DNA of 64,000 nt from Aquicella lusitana (lineage in GTDB: Bacteria > Pseudomonadota > Gammaproteobacteria > DSM-16500), in assembly GCF_902459475.1 (NCBI RefSeq), contig NZ_LR699114.1, forward strand, positions 1,178,001-1,242,000, given 5' to 3'. Below are positions 49,163 to 57,754 of this stretch, in pieces. Positions within the stretch are counted from its first letter, which is position 1. Each line of letters starts with the position of its first letter. The notes beneath the pieces are model-generated. The model was not told the DNA's origin and did not search any database. It saw only the letters and a list, made by a program, of their open reading frames with translations. Made by a program: the position numbers and the translations under genes.

Positions 49163-50158
49163 TTAAGTAGACCCTTTGACGAATGCCAGGGCTTGTTGCA
49201 GCACCTCTACACCCGCATTGGTTTTATGAGCATGCTGGCTAAGATATCGACGCCAGGCCGCCGCCCCACGCTGACCCTGAAAAAGGCCCAGGATATGGCG
49301 CGTGATCGCTGTCAATTTTATCTTATTTTGAAGCTGTTCGTGAATATAGGGAATCAAATTTTGAATCACCTCAAACCGGCTTAAAACCTGTTTATCCGGG
49401 TAATATCGCGCCTGAATCTCGGCTAATAAATAGGGGTTGGCATACGCCGCGCGACCAATCATCACCCCATCAACATGGCTTAAATGGTCGTCTATTTCAG
49501 CCACAGTTTTAATCCCTCCATTCATAATGATGGTCAGCTGTGGGAAATCCTGCTTAAGCTGTCTCACCACGTCGTAACGTAGCGGCGGTATCTCCCTGTT
49601 TTGCTTGGGGCTTAATCCTGAAAGCCACGCCTTTCGGGCATGGACAATGAAAAGACGGCACCCTGCACTGGCAATGGTACGGATAAAATGACAAAGCGCC
49701 TCATACGAATCCTGGTAATCTACCCCAATGCGACACTTGACGCTAACGGGAATCTGTACAGCATGCTGCATGGCTGAAATGCATTCGGCAACAAGTTGGG
49801 GCGCCTGCATCAGGCAGGCACCAAACTGGCCTGAACTTACCCGAGGGCTGGGGCAGCCAACATTGAGGTTCACTTCATCGTAACCGGCTTCCTCTCCCAT
49901 CACCGCACAACGCGCCAGCAGCGCTGGGTCGCTGCCGCCTAATTGCAATGCCAGAGGATGTTCGTCTGGATGAAAAGCGAGAAGATACCGCGGGTCACCA
50001 TGTATCAAGGCCTGGGTGGTGATCATTTCAGTATAAAGCCGAACGTTCGGCGCAATCAGGCGCAAAAAATACCGATCATGGCGATCAGTATAATCCATCA
50101 TGGGTGCCACAGAAACGAGGTGGGACAGTAGATTCATCGAATTTATATTTTTAATCAT
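49163..50158 (-). CDS. dusA: tRNA-dihydrouridine(20/20a) synthase
   Basis: Flavoenzyme that reduces uridines in the D-loop of tRNA. The protein has 331 residues. VAPMMDYTDRHDRYFLR is the DusA start; PLALQLGGSDP, NLNVGCPSPRVSSGQFGACLM (catalytic cysteine in the SGxFGACLM segment), VSVKCRIGVD, FIVHARKAWLSGLSPKQNREIPPL and MIGRAAYANPYLL follow. Written motifs are short pieces of one continuous barrel. The start could be 50158 or the ATG at 50137; neither has a good ribosome-binding site. It is divergent from the 50273 gene. Confidence 0.94.
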   Translation of the reverse strand: MIKNINSMNLLSHLVSVAPMMDYTDRHDRYFLRLIAPNVRLYTEMITTQALIHGDPRYLLAFHPDEHPLALQLGGSDPALLARCAVMGEEAGYDEVNLNVGCPSPRVSSGQFGACLMQAPQLVAECISAMQHAVQIPVSVKCRIGVDYQDSYEALCHFIRTIASAGCRLFIVHARKAWLSGLSPKQNREIPPLRYDVVRQLKQDFPQLTIIMNGGIKTVAEIDDHLSHVDGVMIGRAAYANPYLLAEIQARYYPDKQVLSRFEVIQNLIPYIHEQLQNKIKLTAITRHILGLFQGQRGAAAWRRYLSQHAHKTNAGVEVLQQALAFVKGST

Positions 50159-50198
50159 AAAGTTATAACAACAAATGGCTGCACTTTCTTTTAGACTG

Positions 50199-50230
50199 TT
50201 AATGGTCTATTAAGATACAGTAATTAGAAT
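50199..50230 (+). promoter_or_regulatory. PmrA-box-like promoter of the 50273 gene
   Basis: GTTAAT-N5-ATTAAG gives TTAA-N7-TTAA (50199-50213), then 11 nt, then TAGAAT (50225-50230), 42 nt before the start codon. Same layout as the other three orphan-gene promoters. Confidence 0.6.
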
Positions 50231-50272
50231 AACACTTCAAAAAAACGATTGAAATTTAAAAAAGGTATCATT

Positions 50273-51523
50273 ATGGCGAAGTGGCGAGACATTCCCTCTA
50301 CTAACGATTGGCAAACCCTGTGCGGGGTGTGCACATTACCCACTGATTCGGCAGCCAGCGCATTATTGGATAAAATAACGGGCCAAATTGCAAGTTACCA
50401 TAGGCTGGTTAAAACCGATTTTGGCGCGGTCGAGGAACGTATTACCCAACTTATTGCTATCGGCCAAGCTGCCCAGAATTATTTGGATTTGTATGCTCGA
50501 GAAAACGATGATCCGACTAATATAAAAAAATCCTTGTCTGGCAGTATCGATCCCTGGATCCGTTATCTATTAAACCAAAGTCTTAAAAAAGCGCGTTACC
50601 TGGAAGCGATCAAGCCTTTCTCGCAAAAATATCCTTCGCAGAAGGACTTGAGAGCCAAACTGCAAGCGCGCGATGTCAAACGGAAGATGGGAAAGGCAAA
50701 CAAATTTTTGTCCCTAGATGGCGGAACTTTTCTTGAGCGGGAAGACCCCTGTCATCGTGATTTCGAATTTCGTTATAATAATATGAAGCTATGGACCAAT
50801 CCTTCTTCTTCCTTGTCTAATTCATTATTTTTTACTTATATGCAAGACAGCCATGAAAGTTCCTTTTTTCTCTGGTTGGAAGATCATCCAGCCACTGTTC
50901 TAACACCTGCCGTTAGTAAAGACTGGGATGAAATATATCGCAGCAAAATCAAAAAAATTGATTATGCGCCTAAGGACATGATCACTATCACGGTTGATAA
51001 AACAGCGTATCAATTAGTGGATACAAATGCCTCGGCACCTACGCCGCTTGAAACCAGAAAAATGAAAAATCTCGCTTTGAAAGTTGGCTCTCCCTGGGGA
51101 GCTGCTGCATTTGTGTGGTCAAAAGAAGACAAAAATAAATTTATTACCCATCCACATCGAGCAGGCAAATTCCATCATTCTTCATTAGCGAAAGGAAAAA
51201 AAGTCAGATGTTCCGGCATGTGGCTAGTTAGCAATGGTAAAGTTCTTCAAATCAATAATAGCAGCGGCCATTACAAACCGGATTCATTGCAATTTTATAA
51301 ATTGATTCGCTTTCTGAATAAAAATCATTTACTGACAGAGGATACGTTAATTGCTGATATGACCCGTCCGCCTGAGCTAAAGGATGAAAACCAGCTTTTT
51401 GCCGGTGTCAAAAGCCAATACTATCGTTTAGCCGAATATTTAAAATGGGCAGAGGAACTACCTGATGTGAAAGAGTATCTGGCAAAAAAAATGGAAATAC
51501 CAAGCTCCCCTATTCATGAATAA
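50273..51523 (+). CDS. Orphan protein with an IQM-like C-terminal motif, candidate effector
   Basis: Protein of 416 residues. The N-terminal 100 residues are helical; no signal peptide or membrane helix. Residues about 150-260 contain Trp/Phe-rich segments. The C-terminal part has HRAGKFHHSSLAKG (about 295-308) followed by a GMWLVSNGKVLQINNSSGHY segment and KPDSLQFYKLIRFLNKNHLL. This order (G-F-HHSS, then SGHYxP, then a helix) is the pattern of the plant IQM calmodulin-associated proteins and related fungal and bacterial proteins, as I recall it. The catalytic role of that domain is not established. The ATG at 50273 has an AGG site; an in-frame TTG at 50249 lacks one. A PmrA-box-like promoter precedes it. 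Confidence 0.75.
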   Translation: MAKWRDIPSTNDWQTLCGVCTLPTDSAASALLDKITGQIASYHRLVKTDFGAVEERITQLIAIGQAAQNYLDLYARENDDPTNIKKSLSGSIDPWIRYLLNQSLKKARYLEAIKPFSQKYPSQKDLRAKLQARDVKRKMGKANKFLSLDGGTFLEREDPCHRDFEFRYNNMKLWTNPSSSLSNSLFFTYMQDSHESSFFLWLEDHPATVLTPAVSKDWDEIYRSKIKKIDYAPKDMITITVDKTAYQLVDTNASAPTPLETRKMKNLALKVGSPWGAAAFVWSKEDKNKFITHPHRAGKFHHSSLAKGKKVRCSGMWLVSNGKVLQINNSSGHYKPDSLQFYKLIRFLNKNHLLTEDTLIADMTRPPELKDENQLFAGVKSQYYRLAEYLKWAEELPDVKEYLAKKMEIPSSPIHE

Positions 51524-51692
51524 TGGCCGATTAAATCATCACGCCATTCCGACAGTAACAGTACTAAAAAAACGCTAGAACTCCCGTCTGCGCAGGATGC
51601 CAAGACATAGTATAATTTTATGATTTATATGATAAAACTTTATACCTAAGCAAACCATTCCTGTTTTTTTTGCACAGATAAAAGCTTAGATT

Positions 51693-51866
51693 TTATGCAT
51701 CTTGTTTTAATTCAGTTTGATGATGAGCATCTGTGCGATCTAATTTTTTTTCATTTTTTGCTTGGACTGCTTTCGTTTTGGGCGATCGCGGTGAATGGCC
51801 TTTAGCATAAACAAGCTGACTACCCGCTATAGCAAATATACTCATTATAATAACCAGTGCCTTCAT
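51693..51866 (-). CDS. Small secreted basic protein
   Basis: Predicted protein of 57 residues with a clear signal peptide (MKALVIIMSIFAIAGSQLVYA, cleavage after VYA). The mature part is short, polar and lysine-rich (KGHSPRSPKTKAVQAKNEKK, ending TELKQDA). GGAGAG lies 8 nt before the ATG at 51866. No family recognised. It is divergent from the SulP gene. Confidence 0.65.
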   Translation of the reverse strand: MKALVIIMSIFAIAGSQLVYAKGHSPRSPKTKAVQAKNEKKLDRTDAHHQTELKQDA

Positions 51867-51967
51867 TATTTTCTCTCCATGAAATATGCTTTCCAAATAA
51901 TATAAGAGTTGCGAAAAAATTTCTACTCATCTAACGTTAGGATAAATAAATAATGGAGCAATAAGTC

Positions 51968-54205
51968 ATGGTTGGAAGGAATGATTTTAAATTTAATTTA
52001 GGGTTACCTACCTTATTAGGCGAATGGAGAAAAATCTTTTCGCGTGATTATTTCATCGCAGATGCGACTGCTGGCATGACAGTAGCATGCGTTGCCATCC
52101 CCCTGTCTTTAGCCATTGCATTGGCATCCGGGGTCCCTCCTGCTACAGGGTTGATTACTGCCATCATTGCTGGCCTCGTATGTGCTTTTTTTGGTGGCAC
52201 ACCACTTGCCGTGAGTGGTCCAGCGGCAGCAATGTCTATTTTGATTGCAGACATCGTGGAAAAATTTGGTATCCCATCGTTAATATTGATTGGTTGTATT
52301 GCTGGATGCATGCAATTATTAAGTGGCATTGTGGGCATCGGTAAATTAGGCAGATTTGTTCCCTTACCTGTGATATCTGGTTTTACTGCAGGCATCGGTG
52401 TCATTATTATTATTGGACAATTACCGCGTGCATTTGGAATTGCACCACCGCCAGAAACACATATTTTTTCTGTATTAACCCATCTTAATAATTATTTGCA
52501 TACGATCGATGGAACTTCCCTCTTTCTAGTGGCAATTACTATAGGTATCATTCAAGGAATACCTAAAATCACGAATAAGATACCAGCCATTTTATGTGCC
52601 GTGGTAATTTCAACATTAGTGACTTATTTTTTTCAGCTGAATACCGTTGAGTTGATTGGCGCCATTCCCAACCGCTTGCCTGCGCCAGTTTTTCCCAGCC
52701 TAACTGATATTTCTCTCTCTGAGTTAATTTTTAATGCTCTGGTCATTTATTTATTGGCCTCTCTCGAAACCCTGTTATCGTCCAGCTCCGCCGATAAAAT
52801 TTCGGGTGGCAAGAAACATGATCCAGACCAAGAACTCATTGGCCAAGGACTTGGAAATATTGTCGTAAGTTTGTTTGGGGGCATTCCGATTACGGGTGTT
52901 ATTGCCCGTACGGCTATTAATATTAGAGCAGGCGCGAGAACAAGGCGTGCCAGCATTATTCATTCATTTATCATCCTGGCCGCTGTTTTATTTATTTCAC
53001 CAATTATTAGCGCTATTCCTATAGCTGCACTAGCCGGCGTATTATTCTGTGTTGCATTCTCAATGATAAATTATCGAGAATTTCGTAATTTATGGAAAAC
53101 AGCTCGTTCAGATGCCATCATTTACGCCGTAACATTTTTTACGATTGTCTTCGTAGATTTGCTAGCTGGCATTCAAGCGGGTATTGTGGCTGCTTGCTTA
53201 ATCGTATTATGGCGGTCAAGCAAAACCCATTTACACATTTCAACGACATCACAAGATGATGTGCTGCGCATTTCATTAGTCGGCGCTTTGACCTTTTTAT
53301 CAACGGGCAAAATCGCCGGCTTGCAAAAACAACTTGCAACAAAACAGAAAAAAACAATTATTATGGACCTTGCCAGCATTCGCAATCTTGATATTTCTGG
53401 CACGACTTGTATCGTGGATTTATATAACTATTGCAAATCAAATAATATTCAATTTTATATCAAAGGCTTGCCAAAACGTTTTGAATTATTATTTAAATTA
53501 TGCGAAGGAGAGGAGTTATTAAGCGAATATTATGTGGTTTATGAGCATGAACTACGTAAAAAAGGCACACAATCTGTACCTGTAAGTACTTATGGCCGAT
53601 TAGTGCATGGCATTAATCGTTTTTATCTCGAGCGGAAACACAACGATAAACGTTTATTTGAATTTATCACGCAGTCGCAAGATCCACATACATTATTCAT
53701 TACCTGTTCTGATAGCCGTATTATTCCATCCATGATTACGTCTGCTGATCCGGGTGAATTATTTATCGTTCGAAATATAGGCAATTTCATTCCACCTTAT
53801 CAAGAAGAAAGTCCATTTAGTGAAGGTGCCGCTTTGCAATTCGCGCTTAGCACTTTTGACATCACCGACATTGTTATATGTGGTCACGCCAATTGCGGGG
53901 CTATCAATGCTTGTGACAAAATTGATGCCTCCGCACCCTCTATCCTCTTTTCCTGGATTAATCGTATCAAGAACCAATTAGGCCATCATTCTCACGCTTC
54001 GCTGAATGAAAAAGTGCGTATAAATGTATTAAATCAAATCGGAAACTTGAAAACTTATCCTATTATTCAGCAAAAATTACAGGATAAATGCTTAAACATT
54101 CATGGATGGTTTTTTGATTTCGATGAAAGCCTGGTCTATGAATGGCGTCAACATGAGAATGAATTCAAGTCCATCGTGTTGCAAGAAGAACCACAAGCTG
54201 TTTAA
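51968..54205 (+). CDS. SulP-family anion transporter fused to STAS and beta-carbonic anhydrase domains
   Basis: Protein of 745 residues. The SulP membrane domain (about 20-420) begins DYFIADATAGMTVACVAIPL and includes PLAVSGPAAAMSILIADIV and a long run of helices. A STAS domain follows (about 435-525, VGALTFLSTGKIAGLQK with ISGTTCIVDLY). A complete beta-carbonic anhydrase is fused at the C-terminus (about 540-740): zinc ligands in FITCSDSRII (about 579, Cys and the Asp-Arg pair) and ICGHANCGAI (about 639, His and Cys). Such fusions are thought to couple bicarbonate transport to CO2/HCO3- interconversion. GGAGCAATAAG precedes the ATG. Confidence 0.93.
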   Translation: MVGRNDFKFNLGLPTLLGEWRKIFSRDYFIADATAGMTVACVAIPLSLAIALASGVPPATGLITAIIAGLVCAFFGGTPLAVSGPAAAMSILIADIVEKFGIPSLILIGCIAGCMQLLSGIVGIGKLGRFVPLPVISGFTAGIGVIIIIGQLPRAFGIAPPPETHIFSVLTHLNNYLHTIDGTSLFLVAITIGIIQGIPKITNKIPAILCAVVISTLVTYFFQLNTVELIGAIPNRLPAPVFPSLTDISLSELIFNALVIYLLASLETLLSSSSADKISGGKKHDPDQELIGQGLGNIVVSLFGGIPITGVIARTAINIRAGARTRRASIIHSFIILAAVLFISPIISAIPIAALAGVLFCVAFSMINYREFRNLWKTARSDAIIYAVTFFTIVFVDLLAGIQAGIVAACLIVLWRSSKTHLHISTTSQDDVLRISLVGALTFLSTGKIAGLQKQLATKQKKTIIMDLASIRNLDISGTTCIVDLYNYCKSNNIQFYIKGLPKRFELLFKLCEGEELLSEYYVVYEHELRKKGTQSVPVSTYGRLVHGINRFYLERKHNDKRLFEFITQSQDPHTLFITCSDSRIIPSMITSADPGELFIVRNIGNFIPPYQEESPFSEGAALQFALSTFDITDIVICGHANCGAINACDKIDASAPSILFSWINRIKNQLGHHSHASLNEKVRINVLNQIGNLKTYPIIQQKLQDKCLNIHGWFFDFDESLVYEWRQHENEFKSIVLQEEPQAV

Positions 54206-54380
54206 CGGAAATAAGTGACTAGGCCGCTCACTTGATATCATGCGAGCGGCTCGGCCGCTTCGCAGCCCTCCTCAGAGCGAACGGTTAGAAATTTTGTCGT
54301 GTACAGAGTCCAAATACGAATTAATAGATAAATTTTATTTCAAAAAATAAAATATCGCACAAGAATGTTCGTTGCCATGA

Positions 54381-54387
54381 CTTTATA
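54381..54387. repeat. Left copy of the target-site duplication of the IS
   Basis: CTTTATA, identical to the seven bases at 55596-55602 on the other side of the element. Confidence 0.88.
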
Positions 54388-55595
54388 TGCATTAGTTCCG
54401 ATCTAATCTGACACTTGCTACTTGAAAAAAGTAAGGTTACCCGTTTTGATAGTTATGTCGAGTAAAAATCAAAACATTAAAGAGGTAACCTTATGTACGA
54501 GTGTACGCAAAAAATCATTAAAAACAAGGTCGGTCTGTTAAATTTGGCAGAAGAGCTAGGGAATGTATCAAGAGCCTGCAAGGTAATGGGCTTCTCCAGA
54601 GATACGTTTTATCGTTATAAATCAGCAGTTGAGCAAGGAGGCATTGAGACCTTGTTCGACAAGAGCAGACGGCAGCCAAACATCAAGAACCGCACCGATG
54701 AAGCTACAGAGAATGCTGTATTGGACTATGCCATTGAGTACCCCGCGCATGGTCAATTAAGAGTCAGTAATGAGCTTAGGAAAAGAGGTGTTTTTGTTTC
54801 TCCTAGCGGTGTTCGTTGCATCTGGCTAAGGCATGATTTGGCATCATTTAAACAGCGTCTAACCGCACTGGAAAAGAAATCTGCCGAGGAGAACTTAATT
54901 CTAACTGAAGCACAACTGGCCGCGCTAGAACGCAAAAAAGACGATGATATGGCCTGCGGTGAAATTGAAACAGCACATCCTGGCTATCTTGGTTCACAAG
55001 ATACCTTTTATGTTGGCAATCTCAAGGGTGTTGGGCGCATTTATCAGCAAACATTTGTTGATACCTACTCCAAAGTGGCTCATTGCAAGCTATATACCAC
55101 AAAAACACCGATTACATCTGCTGACCTGTTAAATGATCGTGTGTTGCCATTCTTTGAAGAACAAGGCTTGGGCTTGCTGCGCGTATTAACGGATCGTGGC
55201 ACTGAGTTTTGCGGCAAGGTAGAGCAACACGATTACGAGTTGTATTTGGCGCTCAATGATATTGAGCACACCAAAACGAAAGCTCAATCACCCCAGACCA
55301 ATGGCATCTGTGAACGCTTTCATAGGACGATTCTGAATGAGTTTTATCAGGTTGCTTTCCGAAAGAAAGTTTACACAACTATTGACGAGTTGCAAAAAGA
55401 TCTGGATGATTGGCTCGGTTATTACAACAATGAACGCACACATCAGGGTAAAATGTGTTGTGGCCGAACTCCGATGGCGACATTGATTGATGGTAAAAGA
55501 ATCTGGAAGGAAAAAGTTGATAATCTCAACTTGAACTGACAGTAAAACCGTAACTGAAAAACGGGTAACTGTCAGATCAAGTCGGAACTTTTACA
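54388..55595 (+). mobile_element. Complete IS481-like insertion sequence with 7-bp target duplication
   Basis: Element of 1208 bp. The left end begins TGCATTAGTTCCGATC and the right end, read inward on the minus strand, begins TGTAAAAGTTCCGACT; both continue to ATCTGACA, giving an imperfect inverted repeat of about 28 bp starting with TG as in the IS481 family. The direct repeat CTTTATA flanks it on both sides (54381-54387 and 55596-55602). It contains one intact transposase. It sits between the SulP gene and the terminator of the 55657 gene and appears not to disrupt a gene. Confidence 0.9.
54493..55539 (+). CDS. IS481-like transposase
   Basis: Transposase of 348 residues, intact. An N-terminal helix-turn-helix (LLNLAEELGNVSRACKVMG, FSRDTFYRYKSAV) is followed by a linker and the DDE integrase core. 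Catalytic residues: the aspartate in GSQDTFYVGNLKG, the aspartate in RVLTDRGTEFCG and the glutamate in TNGICERFHRTI. The C-terminus has the family YYNNERTHQGKMCCGRTPM. GAGGTAA precedes the ATG. The family assignment is from sequence pattern. Confidence 0.93.
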   Translation: MYECTQKIIKNKVGLLNLAEELGNVSRACKVMGFSRDTFYRYKSAVEQGGIETLFDKSRRQPNIKNRTDEATENAVLDYAIEYPAHGQLRVSNELRKRGVFVSPSGVRCIWLRHDLASFKQRLTALEKKSAEENLILTEAQLAALERKKDDDMACGEIETAHPGYLGSQDTFYVGNLKGVGRIYQQTFVDTYSKVAHCKLYTTKTPITSADLLNDRVLPFFEEQGLGLLRVLTDRGTEFCGKVEQHDYELYLALNDIEHTKTKAQSPQTNGICERFHRTILNEFYQVAFRKKVYTTIDELQKDLDDWLGYYNNERTHQGKMCCGRTPMATLIDGKRIWKEKVDNLNLN

Positions 55596-55607
55596 CTTTA
55601 TAGTTAA

Positions 55608-55641
55608 TAAAAAAGCCTGGATGTTGTTACCATCCAGGCTT
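55608..55641 (-). terminator. Terminator of the 55657 gene
   Basis: On the minus strand GCCTGGATG-gtaaca-ACATCCAGGC forms a strong stem followed by TTTTTTA. It lies 16 nt after the stop codon. The IS element inserted just beyond it. Confidence 0.92.
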
Positions 55642-55656
55642 CGCAAACAATGATGT

Positions 55657-56346
55657 TTAGGACTTGTTAGACCTGGTTTTTACTTTAAACTCACCAGTTT
55701 TTTCCAGCATTTGTGCGAATTCAGTAGGTGTAGTCAAAGCGTTTGGTTTGGGAATTTTACTGTTTCCGCCAAACAAAGTGTCTACCACTGAATACCCTGT
55801 GGAAACACAATTCTCTAACTTTGGCTCAGGAATGTTATGGTGATCATCTTCGGCTACCGATACTTCAGCAAAGTGATCGCCAACCGTAGGATCAAAACCT
55901 AGGTTTTTCCTGTGTGCCATTGTTGATTTTCTCGCTATTGAAGGAGAGTGATGCAGAAAACTAGCCATGAACCTTGAAAAGCCATTCTCTCCCATAAATG
56001 AATACAGTACTTCCTTTTTCTCTATCTTTTTTTCAAGCTCTTTTTGATGATTAACAACACGTCTATATTCTTCCGGAGATAACTGTTTTTTAAAAATATA
56101 GTCTGCTTGTTTTTTATCTTCTTTGGGATCAGTAGCATTTGCGCCGGGGACAGGTATGGAAAAAATATTAAGCATACCCAGGGTGCTAGGCTCAAAGCTG
56201 GTCACCGTTTTTTCTTTCCCATGCTTAGATACAGCAGACACGTGACCACAGATTCCTTCGCTAGGATTGGTTCCTTTCACTAAAACTTTCAACACCGGCC
56301 CTTTATCAGGCTTTTGGATCTCATTTGGGTTTCTAGTATTTGACAT
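55657..56346 (-). CDS. Orphan protein with a GHxS...NC pattern, candidate effector
   Basis: Protein of 229 residues, soluble, no signal peptide, lysine-rich. H35 is in GICGHVSAVSKHG and C180 in LENCVSTGYSVVDTLFGG. A histidine within a G-H-x-S segment upstream of an N-C-x-S segment is the order seen in circularly permuted papain-like hydrolases (such as LRAT and PPPDE families). The middle (about 75-115) is a charged coiled-coil-like helix (DYIFKKQLSPEEYRRVVNHQ). No family was identified, so peptidase or acyltransferase activity is only a suggestion. The promoter has a PmrA-box-like site and a perfect TATAAT. A strong terminator follows. Confidence 0.72.
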   Translation of the reverse strand: MSNTRNPNEIQKPDKGPVLKVLVKGTNPSEGICGHVSAVSKHGKEKTVTSFEPSTLGMLNIFSIPVPGANATDPKEDKKQADYIFKKQLSPEEYRRVVNHQKELEKKIEKKEVLYSFMGENGFSRFMASFLHHSPSIARKSTMAHRKNLGFDPTVGDHFAEVSVAEDDHHNIPEPKLENCVSTGYSVVDTLFGGNSKIPKPNALTTPTEFAQMLEKTGEFKVKTRSNKS

Positions 56347-56391
56347 TTTAGTCCTCGTTTTATGCTAGTAAGTCAAAATTTTATGACCATC

Positions 56392-56423
56392 ATTATATTC
56401 CAGGCGTCTTAACAAGATCTTAA
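56392..56423 (-). promoter_or_regulatory. PmrA-box-like promoter of the 56346 gene
   Basis: On the minus strand TTAAG-N6-TTAAG gives TTAA-N7-TTAA (56409-56423), then 11 nt, then a perfect TATAAT (56392-56397), 45 nt before the start codon. The strongest of the four sites in the window. Confidence 0.65.
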
Positions 56424-56499
56424 CTGGATAGGAAATTAGAGAGTGCTGACAAAGAAGAGAATGGTTAGCGGTGGGAGATTTACAATTTTATTCGCTTTA

Positions 56500-56543
56500 T
56501 TAAAACATTATTAAATTCCAGAAAAATCTTAATGGAACGTTAA
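56500..56543. other. Two further TTAA-N7-TTAA pairs upstream of the 56346 gene
   Basis: TTAA pairs with the same 7-base gap occur at 56500-56514 and 56529-56543. On the minus strand the first reads TTAATAATGTTTTAATAA, close to the published CTTAATATT-N2-CTTAATATT consensus. They could be extra binding sites or AT-rich chance. Confidence 0.4.
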
Positions 56544-56581
56544 GATAATCAGCATTGAATCGAGGATGATTACAGCGTAAC

Positions 56582-57754
56582 TTAAGCAATTCCTGCTTCC
56601 AGACTATGAATGGGCATCATGGTGCTCCACTGTCTGCACCCTGGACATTGCCAGTGGAGAGTTTTACCTGAAAAGCCACAGGAGGTGCACTGATAGTCCG
56701 GCTTGTTTGCAAGGATTTTTTTCATAAGCTTTTGCACAATATGCAAATCTTCTTTCGCCTGTCCCTGCACGCCTGAAATATAGAGATTAATAAATAGATT
56801 TAACCCGCCTAAAGAAGGATAACGGCGCACATAGTCCGCTACAAATTGGGCAGCCACCTTGTCGCCTTTCCATTTGCGAATACGCTCGGCAAGAATCAAC
56901 ACAACCGGTGTGCGGGGATATTCTTCTACCAAATTCTTAAGGTAAGTCACGAGCTCGTCTTCCTGTCCCAGCCTCTCGTAGCAGGATGCCAATAAATCGA
57001 TAGCTTCTGATAAATAATGCGGGTTCTGATCCTTTATCCGTTTTAGATTGCGTAACGCCGATTTAAAATCGCCCTGTTCCATATCAATTTTGGCTTTAAG
57101 CAAACTGGCTCGCACACAGGATGAATCGACTGCAGAAGCTTCTTCCAGATGCCGCGCCGCCACTTCATAGTCACCTTTATTAAATGAAGCTTCAGCCAGT
57201 TCACAATAATAGTGCGCGATAACAGGCTGCATATTTTGACGTGTCACTGATTCGTATCGTGTCGCGATTTGGACTGCATTTTCCCAATCCTTTTCCTGCT
57301 GGTAGATGTCAATCAATGTGCGCAGCGCTTGCGCTGAATGGGACTTCGCATTTACCAACTCAAGAAAAATTCGCTCCGCACGATCAAGCATGCCGGCGCT
57401 TAAATAATCCTGGCCCAACTCAAACAGGGATTGTTCGCGGTAAATTCTTTCCAGTTGCGGACGTGCAATGAGGTTTTGATGAATGCGGATAGCACGATCC
57501 ACTTCGCCGCGACGGCGAAATAATTTTCCGACAGCAAGATGCGTCTCGACTGTATCGCTATCTACTTCAAGCATTTTAATGAATATGTCCACAGCCTTAT
57601 CGGTTTCTTCATTGAGCAAAAAATTCAAGCCAATGAGATAATCACGTGGCAAATTTACTTTTCGTGGCGATTCTTCCCTCGGACGCGCTCGATAACCGAG
57701 CAGCCAGGCTGCACCTACGCAAATAAAAAAAAGTAGTATCCATACAATTTTCAT
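56582..57754 (-). CDS. lapB: Lipopolysaccharide assembly protein LapB (YciM)
   Basis: Inner-membrane protein of 390 residues that helps control LpxC turnover and LPS assembly in E. coli. One N-terminal helix (IVWILLFFICVGAAWLLGYRA) anchors it to the membrane. Nine or so TPR-like repeats fill the cytoplasmic part (for example LSAGMLDRAERIFLELVNA). The C-terminal rubredoxin-type zinc motif is complete: YQCTSCGFSG, then WQCPGCRQW. The ATG shares its A with the lapA stop codon (TGATG), so translation is coupled. Confidence 0.94.
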   Translation of the reverse strand: MKIVWILLFFICVGAAWLLGYRARPREESPRKVNLPRDYLIGLNFLLNEETDKAVDIFIKMLEVDSDTVETHLAVGKLFRRRGEVDRAIRIHQNLIARPQLERIYREQSLFELGQDYLSAGMLDRAERIFLELVNAKSHSAQALRTLIDIYQQEKDWENAVQIATRYESVTRQNMQPVIAHYYCELAEASFNKGDYEVAARHLEEASAVDSSCVRASLLKAKIDMEQGDFKSALRNLKRIKDQNPHYLSEAIDLLASCYERLGQEDELVTYLKNLVEEYPRTPVVLILAERIRKWKGDKVAAQFVADYVRRYPSLGGLNLFINLYISGVQGQAKEDLHIVQKLMKKILANKPDYQCTSCGFSGKTLHWQCPGCRQWSTMMPIHSLEAGIA

